This document shows positions 1 through 5,903 of a stretch of 10,369 nt of DNA, one piece after another. The position numbers and the translations under genes are program-made. This DNA is from CANHEE01 sp043777755 (GTDB taxonomy: Bacteria > Bacteroidota > Bacteroidia > Chitinophagales > Saprospiraceae): positions 1 to 10,369 of the forward strand of contig JAYWHK010000130.1 in assembly GCA_043777755.1 (NCBI GenBank). Direction: 5' to 3'. Numbering within the stretch: the stretch's first letter is position 1; each line of letters begins with the position of its first letter. The notes below the pieces were generated by a model. That model was not told the origin of the DNA and did not search any database. It saw only the letters and a program-made list of their open reading frames with translations.

Positions 1-42
1 CCGACAATACTCTGTTGTAATTGTACAAAAGCGGTAAGTAGC

Positions 43-60
43 TATTTATTCGAATAAATA
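43..60. promoter_or_regulatory. 18-base perfect palindrome at the predicted transcription start
   Basis: Bases 43-60 read TATTTATTCGAATAAATA, identical to their own reverse complement, centred on TTCGAA. The palindrome begins where the leftward promoter at 67-98 should start its transcript, a usual place for a dimeric repressor operator. It could also fold as a weak A/U hairpin at the very 5' end of the RNA. Symmetry and position are seen; a regulatory role is inferred. AT-rich DNA yields short palindromes easily, but 18 perfect bases is long. Confidence 0.4.
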
Positions 61-66
61 TTAAGG

Positions 67-98
67 CAAATATAACGTTTTATTTTTATTTGTGCAAA
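67..98 (-). promoter_or_regulatory. Leftward Bacteroidota-type promoter for a gene outside the window
   Basis: Read on the minus strand, TTTG (complement of 95-98) is followed after exactly 20 bases by TATATTTG (complement of 67-74). This is a full match to the Bacteroidota vegetative consensus TTTG-N19-21-TAnnTTTG. Transcription should start near base 60 and run left out of the window. The minus strand of bases 1-60 holds no ATG, so the window would begin inside a 5' leader of at least 60 bases. The downstream gene is not visible, so this rests on the motif alone. Confidence 0.6.
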
Positions 99-104
99 TT
101 AATC

Positions 105-134
105 ACAAAAAAAGCACGGACTTTCGTCCGTGCT
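105..134 (-). terminator. Intrinsic terminator of the M1 peptidase gene
   Basis: Bases 113-121 (AGCACGGAC) and 126-134 (GTCCGTGCT) form a perfect 9-base-pair stem. On the minus strand the loop reads GAAA, a stable GNRA-type tetraloop, and the stem is followed by six T residues (107-112). It lies 15 bases past the stop codon of the minus-strand M1 peptidase, which is where its transcript should end. On the plus strand no T tract follows, so it works in one direction only. Confidence 0.9.
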
Positions 135-149
135 ACCTAAGTATTTGCT

Positions 150-3100
150 TTACATTTTTATTTTATTCGCCAATTTATATGGATTTAACTTATTGATATT
201 CAGCATGAAAGCGATGCGTTGAACGTATTTTTCTCTTTTGTCAAAAAACAAAGATTCGCTGTTGAGCGTAGCCCAACCGTTGTCTTTTTTGATGGGAATT
301 GGGAAATAAATTTCAAAAATATCAGGTATAATGATTGCTCCAATGCCAGCTGTCCAAGCGTGTTTAAGTGTTTTTTTACCAGCAATTTCTTCAGGATATA
401 CAGCATAATCAAAATACGGACGAATCCCTATCGGCAAAGGAAGCGGCATATTGTAAGAAATACCTGCGCCAGCCATCCATTTGCTGCTGCTACCAAGGGT
501 TGCAACGGTTCTCATGCTTGCATCTTGCATAAAAATCTGTTGTGAACGCCAAGTACCGCTTGCAAGGGTATCACGATTGCCTGTCGGAGGATAATAATAA
601 CGAGGTTCACGGGCATTTCGAGCCAGAAGAAACTGGTCATACATATAATCCCTTTGGAAAGTTCCCAAACCAGCTTTTCCGTTGGCTTGGAAAGATACAG
701 TCGTAGCAGGATTTTTGTTAAACAAGAATGTTCCTGCAAAAAGGTGTAAAAATACAGCTTCTTTTTTCCGTTCAAATAGTATTTTTTTATTGAAATGTGT
801 AAAAACCTTTGCAAAACCTTTTCCTGCCTGTAAGCTCACATTCCATTCTGTTGGCGACAAAACATAATCGTTTTTTTGTGTGTATTTCAATTCCGAAATC
901 GCATAAGACGAGTTGGTATCTCTAAAAATTTTATCTTTAAAATTGATATTGTTATGATAAAAATTATTAATCAGTACCGTTCTTAAACCAATTATTTGTG
1001 ATTTATTGCTTTTCAATTTTACCTTTCGCAATTCAATTTCACTACCGAGCTGATAACGGTTGTAACGGTCATAATAATCGTAATCTAAATTTTTATCCAT
1101 CGAAAAAGCACGAACATTCGCATTGAGTTCAATCCGAGCAATTTTTCCCGTTTTTGGATACCAATTCGTAACAGAATTTACCAAACCATTCAATTTTTTT
1201 GCTTTAAAAGAATAAAGTGGCGCAATGTTAAGGATAGAATTGACATAATTCGGCATAATTGGTGTATAAATCAATGCTCCAACTTGCATTTTGTCGTAAT
1301 AATTGCCCGCTACAATCGGCAAAATACCAATACTTGTTCTTTTTTCATCTTTTCTAAAAAGATTCAAAAGTGTTACATTTGGTACATAAAAACCCTTCAA
1401 AGGTTTTCCTGTTGGCGCATAAATGGTTTTTTCACGATAAGGCTGCGGCAAACGATGAAACGCATCTATGCGCATTTGGTCGTAATCACCTTTTGGAAAA
1501 TCAACCGTCCATTTGTCAGTATTCGCTGGTTTTTCATACACTTTTGTCAAAATGGCTTCACCATTTTTGACGGCAGTAATCGCAACTGGAGTGTTCAAAC
1601 CAGTACTTTTGACATTGAATTTTAAGTCAGAATTCAAATCGTTGGCATTTTCCAAAGGTGTAAAAGCAATGTTTGTTTTTTCGTTTGAATCAATCAAACC
1701 ATCAAAAAACCAAGACAAATCTTTGCCCGTTTCGCTTTCCCAATGTTTGCGAAAATCTTCGGGATAGGGATGCTTGAATTTCCATTTTTGATAATAAGAT
1801 TTCATCACTTTGTCATACATTTCTAAACCAACAAAAGTTTCCAATAACTCCATACTTTTGCCCGTTTTTTGATACATACAAGTACCATAATTGATAGGAA
1901 GTAAATCATTGGAGTGTGTATTTGGAGCTTGGTCTTCGTTTTTTGCAGCGTACCAATCAAAACCCAAATCGAATATTTTTTCGTTACTAACGTCCAAACC
2001 AGAAGAAAATGCCTTCTTTTTTGACTTCCAAAATGTATTTGTATAGCGTCTTTCATAGTAAGTGTTCATGCCTTCGTCCATCCAACCATGGTCACGCTCA
2101 TTGCTCGCCAAAATGCCATAAAACCAGTTGTGACCAACCTCGTGCGTAATCACAGCATCTAATGATTTGTCGCCACCAGCCTTTGCAATGACCGTAATCA
2201 TTGGATATTCCATGCCGCCGCCTGCACTAAGCGCACTTTGAACCGCCGTTGCGTGTGGATAAGGATATTCGCCTACATTATCAGAATAAAACTGAACAGC
2301 ACGGGCAACATAATCAGCTGCTTTTGTCCATAATTTTGCTTCAAAATTGGTGAACATTACCCAACAATCTACTTTTCTGCCAGAAGCCAGCGTTTGTTCT
2401 TTTTTCAAAACATGAAAACGCTTATCAGCAAACCACGCAAAATCGTGTACGTTTTCTGCTTTAAAATTCAAGGTTTTTGTCGTCGTTGAAGAAGCAGGAA
2501 AGGTGGATTTTTTTCCGAAACCTTTTTTCACTTGTTCTTCTGTTTCTTTTACTTTTTTATCCAAAAAATCGTATTCACTTTTTTGTTGGCAAATACCCGT
2601 TGAGCCGACAACATAATTGTCTGGTAATGTGATATTTACGTCAAAATTTCCAAATTCAGAATAAAATTCTCCTTGATCCAAATAAGGCATAGCGTGCCAG
2701 CCTTTGTGGTCATAAACGGCAGGTTTTGGAAACCATTGCGTCATTTGATACGACTGCTCTACATGACCCAAACGGGAAAAAGAAGCTGGAATTTTTAAAG
2801 AAAAAGGCGTAGAAATTGTCAATTTTTCACCACTTTTCAGCGGAGAAGACAATTTTATCAACACGATGTCGGGATTTTTTTTATCAAAAACCCAAGTTGC
2901 TTTTTGATTGTTTATGGCAAAATCCAAATCAGAGAAAAAACCCAAATCATTGTTTTTTGCAAAATAAAACTTCGTTTTGCCTTTTTCCAATTGTTGTTTT
3001 GCAAAAGCAGTTTGCTGATTTTTGTAGGCATTTCCCCAAACGTGCATCCAAATTTCGTTGAGTGCGTCGGGCGAATTGTTGATGTATTCCATACTAACAT

Positions 3101-3233
3101 CGCCTTTGATGCTGTGTTTTACATCGTCGAGTGTTGCATTTATTTTGTAATTGACCTCTTGTTGAAAATAGGCTTTTTGTGCAAAAAGCGAGATTTGAGC
3201 TAAAAAGAAGCTAAAAAAGAAGATTTTTTTCAT
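150..3233 (-). CDS. M1-family zinc metallopeptidase with C-terminal beta-barrel-like half
   Basis: Exported protein of 1027 residues, probably an aminopeptidase. Residues 1-19 are a Sec signal peptide (lysines, a Phe/Leu-rich core, cleavage after the Ala-Gln near residue 19). The exopeptidase motif appears as GGGMEYP at 338-344, and the zinc site as HEVGH at 364-368 with the third ligand Glu387, giving the M1 spacing HExxH-18-E. Tyr454, or less likely Tyr449, is the likely transition-state tyrosine. The M1 core ends near residue 600. Residues 620-1027 contain no peptidase motif and consist of alternating polar/apolar strands with Gly and aromatic residues, resembling a surface-antigen/Omp85-type barrel; this is inferred from pattern. 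A typical M1 enzyme of this group is about 550-650 residues, so the extra half is real in length. The gene is monocistronic, with a terminator at 105-134. Family assignment is secure; substrate and barrel are not. Confidence 0.93.
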   Translation of the reverse strand: MKKIFFFSFFLAQISLFAQKAYFQQEVNYKINATLDDVKHSIKGDVSMEYINNSPDALNEIWMHVWGNAYKNQQTAFAKQQLEKGKTKFYFAKNNDLGFFSDLDFAINNQKATWVFDKKNPDIVLIKLSSPLKSGEKLTISTPFSLKIPASFSRLGHVEQSYQMTQWFPKPAVYDHKGWHAMPYLDQGEFYSEFGNFDVNITLPDNYVVGSTGICQQKSEYDFLDKKVKETEEQVKKGFGKKSTFPASSTTTKTLNFKAENVHDFAWFADKRFHVLKKEQTLASGRKVDCWVMFTNFEAKLWTKAADYVARAVQFYSDNVGEYPYPHATAVQSALSAGGGMEYPMITVIAKAGGDKSLDAVITHEVGHNWFYGILASNERDHGWMDEGMNTYYERRYTNTFWKSKKKAFSSGLDVSNEKIFDLGFDWYAAKNEDQAPNTHSNDLLPINYGTCMYQKTGKSMELLETFVGLEMYDKVMKSYYQKWKFKHPYPEDFRKHWESETGKDLSWFFDGLIDSNEKTNIAFTPLENANDLNSDLKFNVKSTGLNTPVAITAVKNGEAILTKVYEKPANTDKWTVDFPKGDYDQMRIDAFHRLPQPYREKTIYAPTGKPLKGFYVPNVTLLNLFRKDEKRTSIGILPIVAGNYYDKMQVGALIYTPIMPNYVNSILNIAPLYSFKAKKLNGLVNSVTNWYPKTGKIARIELNANVRAFSMDKNLDYDYYDRYNRYQLGSEIELRKVKLKSNKSQIIGLRTVLINNFYHNNINFKDKIFRDTNSSYAISELKYTQKNDYVLSPTEWNVSLQAGKGFAKVFTHFNKKILFERKKEAVFLHLFAGTFLFNKNPATTVSFQANGKAGLGTFQRDYMYDQFLLARNAREPRYYYPPTGNRDTLASGTWRSQQIFMQDASMRTVATLGSSSKWMAGAGISYNMPLPLPIGIRPYFDYAVYPEEIAGKKTLKHAWTAGIGAIIIPDIFEIYFPIPIKKDNGWATLNSESLFFDKREKYVQRIAFMLNINKLNPYKLANKIKM

Positions 3234-3261
3234 AAAAAAATAATATTGAATTTTAAAAAAG

Positions 3262-3286
3262 CAAAAATAACGTAAAAAAGATTGTG
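3262..3286 (-). promoter_or_regulatory. Possible promoter of the M1 peptidase gene
   Basis: On the minus strand TATTTTTG (complement of 3262-3269) matches the TAnnTTTG -7 element and lies 28 bases before the ATG at 3233. No convincing TTTG lies 19-21 bases further upstream; only CTTT/TTTA-like bases occur there. This is a weak call based on one element and the right distance to the gene. Confidence 0.3.
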
Positions 3287-3332
3287 TAAAGTATATAGTC
3301 GGTTTTTTTAATCGAATTTTTCAAAATATACA

Positions 3333-3430
3333 CGTCGGAAAGTGCTTTTGGGATTTTGTATTTATGCAAAATATTGAATACCAAGCGTTTGCAATATCTT
3401 TAATATCTAATAACCAATATCTGTTCTGTA
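3333..3430 (+). repeat. 98-base dispersed repeat, copy 1
   Basis: This segment matches 4721-4818 in the same orientation at 90 of 98 positions by my count, with no gaps. Both copies start with CGTCGGAAAGTG and end in GTA. Internally, ATTTTGTAT (3353-3361) faces ATGCAAAAT (3364-3372) across a two-base loop; the one change relative to copy 2 turns a C-G pair into a U-G pair, which still pairs in plus-strand RNA. Three AATATC hexamers follow and are conserved in both copies. No terminal inverted repeats or target-site duplications are evident. I do not recognise the family. Confidence 0.85.
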
Positions 3431-3439
3431 ATCAAAATT

Positions 3440-3490
3440 CATGTCACAAAAATGTCAGCCAATTTGTTAATTTATGTCTATTAAGTGTTA
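3440..3490 (+). promoter_or_regulatory. Array of TGTCA-like half-sites upstream of the asparaginase gene
   Basis: ATGTCAC at 3441 and ATGTCAG at 3452 are direct repeats 11 bases apart. Looser copies follow as TTGTTAA (3464), ATGTCTA (3474) and GTGTTA (3485), so the TGT core recurs at steps of 11, 12, 10 and 11 bases, about one helical turn. Tandem heptamers on an 11-base period are how OmpR/PhoB-family regulators bind, and TGTCA is the core of the enterobacterial Pho box. The 16-mer CATGTCACAAAAATGT recurs exactly upstream of mscS (6833-6848). The repeats are seen; the regulator is inferred. Confidence 0.4.
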
Positions 3491-3558
3491 AAAAAATAGC
3501 AAGTAAAAAAACAAAATAATACCTTAGCGCAGCTTTAACTAAATACTCAAACACACGC

Positions 3559-3581
3559 AAAAGATTTTGCCAAAATCTTTT
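3559..3581 (+). promoter_or_regulatory. Perfect inverted repeat directly before the asparaginase start codon
   Basis: AAAAGATTTTG (3559-3569) and CAAAATCTTTT (3571-3581) are exact reverse complements around a single C. The ATG at 3589 follows after seven bases, AATTTTT. As RNA this could fold into about nine pairs with a small loop followed by a U-rich stretch, resembling either a weak terminator/attenuator or a hairpin that masks the ribosome entry site. As DNA it could be an operator. The symmetry is certain; which role applies cannot be decided here. Confidence 0.45.
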
Positions 3582-3588
3582 AATTTTT

Positions 3589-4539
3589 ATGCAAACACGA
3601 AGAAATTTCCTCAAAACCACGGCTTTGGGCTATGCTTCACTACAAAGTACGCCCCTTTTTGCCTTTAATACAATTGAAAAAAATTCTCCATTGGTACTTA
3701 GTACTTGGAACAACGAAAAAGCCTGTGCTGTAGCTTGGGACATTCTCCAAAAAAAAGGCAAGGCACTTGATGCTGTAGAACAAGGTCTTTGGATTCCTGA
3801 AGCTGACCCTAACGATAGTTCGGTAGGTTATGGTGGCAATCCTGATAGAGATGGCAATGTCACACTTGACGCTTGTATCATGGACGAAAATGGTCGTGCT
3901 GGTTCTGTCACTTACCTTCAACACATTATGCACCCGATTTCGGTGGCAAGAAAAATCATGGAAAATACGCCTCATGTGATGCTTTCTGGTGAAGGAGCGT
4001 TGCAGTTTGCGCTCAGTCAAGGTTTTGTCAAGGAAAATCTTTTGACAGAAAAAGCAAAAGAAAATTGGCTCAATTGGTGTAAAACGAATAGTTATCAACC
4101 TAAAGTATCGCCTGAGAATCATGATACGTGTGGAATGTTGGCGATAGACCAGTTTGGTAATATATCAGGTGGTTGTACCACAAGTGGTTGGGCATACAAA
4201 TTGCCTGGTCGGGTTGGGGATAGCCCTGTGATTGGTGCAGGATTGTTCGTGGACAATGAATTTGGTGGCGCAACGGGAACGGGAACAGGCGAATTGGCAC
4301 TGCGTACATTGGGCTGTTTTTTGGTGGTAGAACAAATGCGCTGTGGCAAATCTCCTCAAAAAGCCTGCGAAATTGCTGTAAAACGCATCGTAGATAAGTA
4401 CGGAACTGAAAATCAAATGTGCTACATTGCTGCGGATAAAAAAGGCAACGTAGGTGCTTTTTCTGTTCAAAATGGATTTGAATATTTTATACAAAAAGAT
4501 GGGGAAAAGAAATTGGTCAAATCAGGGTTTTATAAGTAA
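3589..4539 (+). CDS. N4-(beta-N-acetylglucosaminyl)-L-asparaginase (glycosylasparaginase), Tat-exported
   Basis: Ntn-hydrolase of 316 residues that cleaves the GlcNAc-asparagine bond left after breakdown of N-linked glycoproteins, in the family of human aspartylglucosaminidase and the periplasmic flavobacterial enzyme. The N-terminus TRRNFLKTTALG (3-14) is a twin-arginine signal followed by a short apolar stretch. HDTCG at 178-182 is the autoproteolysis site: cleavage between Asp179 and Thr180 would give alpha and beta chains and expose Thr180 as nucleophile. GRVGDSP (207-213) supplies the Arg and Asp that bind the substrate carboxyl and amino groups, and the Gly/Thr-rich GGATGTGTGE (226-235) forms the oxyanion region. 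Trp40 sits where the family has its N-terminal substrate tryptophan. Length is normal and all key residues are present. The gene stands alone between two copies of a 98-base repeat. A plain isoaspartyl peptidase is less likely given HDT and RVGDSP. Confidence 0.93.
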   Translation: MQTRRNFLKTTALGYASLQSTPLFAFNTIEKNSPLVLSTWNNEKACAVAWDILQKKGKALDAVEQGLWIPEADPNDSSVGYGGNPDRDGNVTLDACIMDENGRAGSVTYLQHIMHPISVARKIMENTPHVMLSGEGALQFALSQGFVKENLLTEKAKENWLNWCKTNSYQPKVSPENHDTCGMLAIDQFGNISGGCTTSGWAYKLPGRVGDSPVIGAGLFVDNEFGGATGTGTGELALRTLGCFLVVEQMRCGKSPQKACEIAVKRIVDKYGTENQMCYIAADKKGNVGAFSVQNGFEYFIQKDGEKKLVKSGFYK

Positions 4540-4570
4540 AAAGATTTTTTTTATTGAAAATTTGACAAGG

Positions 4571-4616
4571 TAAAAAATGTCCCTTAGCGGCCGACTTTTC
4601 GACTGCTAAGGGTTCT
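4571..4616. terminator. Hairpin terminator between convergent genes
   Basis: CCCTTAGC (4581-4588) pairs with GCTAAGGG (4605-4612). The inner part adds a G-T and a G-C pair, one mismatch and CGA/TCG around a CTTT loop. On the minus strand the stem is followed by ACA and six T residues (complement of 4572-4577), so it looks best as terminator of the sigma-factor operon. On the plus strand it lies 41 bases past the asparaginase stop, but only a broken T tract follows. The convergent arrangement makes use in both directions plausible. Confidence 0.7.
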
Positions 4617-4720
4617 ATTCTCTCAATCAAATCTTACACAAAGATAAAGGCTCTTTGCGATGTAAAAAATACCCATTGTGTGCTTATTTTCTACCCCTTG
4701 AAATGAAATTTTTTTTGTAT

Positions 4721-4818
4721 CGTCGGAAAGTGGTTTTGGGATTTTGCATAAATGCAAAATATTGAACACCAAGCGTTTGCAATATCCTTAATATCTAATA
4801 ACCAATATCCGTTGTGTA
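4721..4818 (+). repeat. 98-base dispersed repeat, copy 2
   Basis: Second copy of the element at 3333-3430, same orientation, eight substitutions and no gaps by my count. Here the internal inverted repeat is perfect: ATTTTGCAT (4741-4749), AA, ATGCAAAAT (4752-4760). A second possible pairing is ATATTG (4759-4764) with CAATAT (4780-4785). AATATC occurs at 4781, 4790 and 4804. The copy ends three bases from the stop codon of the minus-strand gene at 4822, so it would lie in the 3' untranslated part of the sigma operon. The family is not recognised. Confidence 0.85.
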
Positions 4819-4821
4819 TAT

Positions 4822-5169
4822 TTATTTACTTTTCTCTCGAATCCGCATCAACGAATCAATTTGGCTTGGTGTATTTTTTTGACGGAGATTTTCATGTTCT
4901 CGTTTGATTAGATTCAAACGGTGAATGTAAAGGTAAGCCACTGCACAGGTCATCATAATGGCAAAAGTCAAGGCAATACGAGGCATATACATGGTTGTTG
5001 CTGACAACCGTGTACGCAGATAACGCTTGCGAAGGCGACCACGAAGCCCTTCAATTTCGTGCGCTTTGGCTAACTTTGGCAAATGCTCATATTCTTCAAT
5101 GAAATCGCCATGAAAAGAATCTTCCTGCAAATCTGCCAACAAACGATTAAATGCTTGTTTTTTATCCAT
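4822..5169 (-). CDS. Small single-pass membrane protein, probable anti-sigma factor
   Basis: Protein of 115 residues with a charged N-terminal region (1-58) rich in Glu, Lys and Arg, one transmembrane helix at about 61-82 (YMPRIALTFA onward), and a short, highly charged tail (83-115). By the positive-inside rule the Arg/Lys-rich stretch RGRLRKRYLRTR (43-54) places the N-terminus in the cytoplasm. The gene begins six bases after the sigma-factor stop codon, so the two are surely co-transcribed and probably translationally coupled. A small membrane protein encoded directly after an ECF sigma gene is usually its anti-sigma factor, with the N-terminal part holding the sigma factor. There is no zinc-binding HxxxCxxC motif and no FecR or RseA signature, so the assignment rests on context and topology only. 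Confidence 0.65.
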   Translation of the reverse strand: MDKKQAFNRLLADLQEDSFHGDFIEEYEHLPKLAKAHEIEGLRGRLRKRYLRTRLSATTMYMPRIALTFAIMMTCAVAYLYIHRLNLIKREHENLRQKNTPSQIDSLMRIREKSK

Positions 5170-5175
5170 TTTTCG

Positions 5176-5742
5176 TTATTTTCCCATACAATTTTTTAAA
5201 TTTCGACGACCATTCTGAATGAAAGACCTTACTTTTTCTACGTCTGTATTCATTGTTTCAGCTATTTCTTTGTAGGTTTTTTCTTCTAAATAAAAAAGTT
5301 TAACCGCCAAACGTTGTTCTTCTGGTAATTTTTCAATGCAATATTCAAGGCTTTGCAGCTGATTTTCTTGCTCATTGTCGTGTTCTTTATAGGTTTCTTC
5401 TTTGTCAGAAAGGTTGCGTTCTTCGATACTTACAGTGACACTTTTACTTGATTTTCGCAATTGCATCAAACAATGATTTTTGGTCAGCATAAACAACCAA
5501 CCATCAAAACGCTGAATATCGTGTGTTTTTACTTTTTCGGTCAAAGTTTCAAAAATATCCAAAACGGCATCTTGCGCCAACGCTGGTTCTGTCAAATATT
5601 TTACGCAAGTGTTATAGACCATCTCCAAATGACGCTCATACAAGATGCCGAGTGCTTCTTGATTTCCGTCATTGCGGTACGATTCCAGCAATTCTTCTGC
5701 CGAAAGGTCGTTGATATTTTTTTTCTTAAAAAATGAAAACAT
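5176..5742 (-). CDS. ECF-family RNA polymerase sigma factor
   Basis: Sigma factor of 188 residues with the two-domain ECF layout. Region 2 (about 25-98) contains EALGILYERHLEMVYNTC, the DAVLDIFETLTEKV segment equivalent to the core-binding and -10 recognition helices, and WLFMLTKNHCLMQLRK at its end. An acidic linker (105-130) leads to region 4 (about 131-185), with LPEEQRLAVKLFYLEEKTYKEIAETM and VEKVRSFIQNGRRNLK forming the helix-turn-helix that reads the -35 element. Length and order are normal. It is the first gene of a two-gene minus-strand operon with the putative anti-sigma factor. The start at 5742 fits: MFSFFKKKNI precedes the first conserved helix. ECF sigma factors with a membrane partner usually respond to envelope conditions and often activate their own operon; the target genes here are unknown. 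Confidence 0.92.
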   Translation of the reverse strand: MFSFFKKKNINDLSAEELLESYRNDGNQEALGILYERHLEMVYNTCVKYLTEPALAQDAVLDIFETLTEKVKTHDIQRFDGWLFMLTKNHCLMQLRKSSKSVTVSIEERNLSDKEETYKEHDNEQENQLQSLEYCIEKLPEEQRLAVKLFYLEEKTYKEIAETMNTDVEKVRSFIQNGRRNLKNCMGK

Positions 5743-5757
5743 AAATGATTATAACTT

Positions 5758-5765
5758 CAAACTTA
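5758..5765 (-). promoter_or_regulatory. Possible -7 element of the sigma-factor operon
   Basis: On the minus strand TAAGTTTG (complement of 5758-5765) matches TAnnTTTG and ends 15 bases before the ATG, which would give a very short leader. No TTTG stands 19-21 bases upstream. If the sigma factor drives its own operon the true promoter may have another sequence. Weak call. Confidence 0.3.
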
Positions 5766-5850
5766 AACTTGCCGTAAAACTAAGGCTATTTTTTTGATTT
5801 TCACCAAAAATTAAGCTGTTTTTTTTAGTCGTAAATTTTTGAAATAATTT

Positions 5851-5881
5851 TTTCATTTTTTAATTAAAAAAACTACCTTTG
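5851..5881 (+). promoter_or_regulatory. Promoter of the rhomboid gene
   Basis: TACCTTTG (5874-5881) is a full match to the Bacteroidota -7 element. TTTC (5851-5854), one base off the TTTG -33 element, lies exactly 19 bases upstream. Start of transcription is expected near 5888, leaving about 16 bases before the ATG at 5904. Confidence 0.55.
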
Positions 5882-5903
5882 AGCGAACAAAAACATACAA
5901 AAT

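Larger units (their letters stand above)
3234..3588. other. Divergent intergenic region between M1 peptidase and asparaginase genes
   Basis: This 355-base gap separates two divergently transcribed genes and has no plausible coding frame. From left to right it holds a weak minus-strand promoter (3262-3269), copy 1 of a 98-base repeat (3333-3430), a cluster of TGTCA/TGTTA half-sites at about 11-base steps (3441-3490), a poor plus-strand -7 match TACCTTAG (3530-3537), and a perfect inverted repeat (3559-3581) directly before the asparaginase ATG. It is unusually dense in non-coding structure for its length. Confidence 0.7.

Noticed and set aside
200..867. Open frames on either strand overlapping the end of the M1 peptidase gene.
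   Set aside because: The 1027-residue frame is continuous and family-consistent; the overlapping frames are low-complexity shadows.
3640..4494. Minus-strand reading frames opposite the asparaginase gene (3640-4122 and 4165-4494).
   Set aside because: They lie antisense to a gene with all family motifs, show no domain or signal, and have composition typical of shadow frames.
4639..4646. Minus-strand TATCTTTG, a full -7 match.
   Set aside because: It has no TTTG partner and points into the 3' end of the convergent asparaginase gene with no minus-strand gene after it; expected by chance in AT-rich DNA.
4634..4665. Imperfect hairpin TTACA-CAAAG / CTTTG-CGA-TGTAA.
   Set aside because: It has a three-base bulge and a long loop, no clear transcript context, and stems this short are common in this AT-rich spacer.
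3333..4818. Composite transposon carrying the asparaginase gene.
   Set aside because: The flanking repeats are only 98 bases, code for nothing, and show no terminal inverted repeats or target duplications; no transposase is present.
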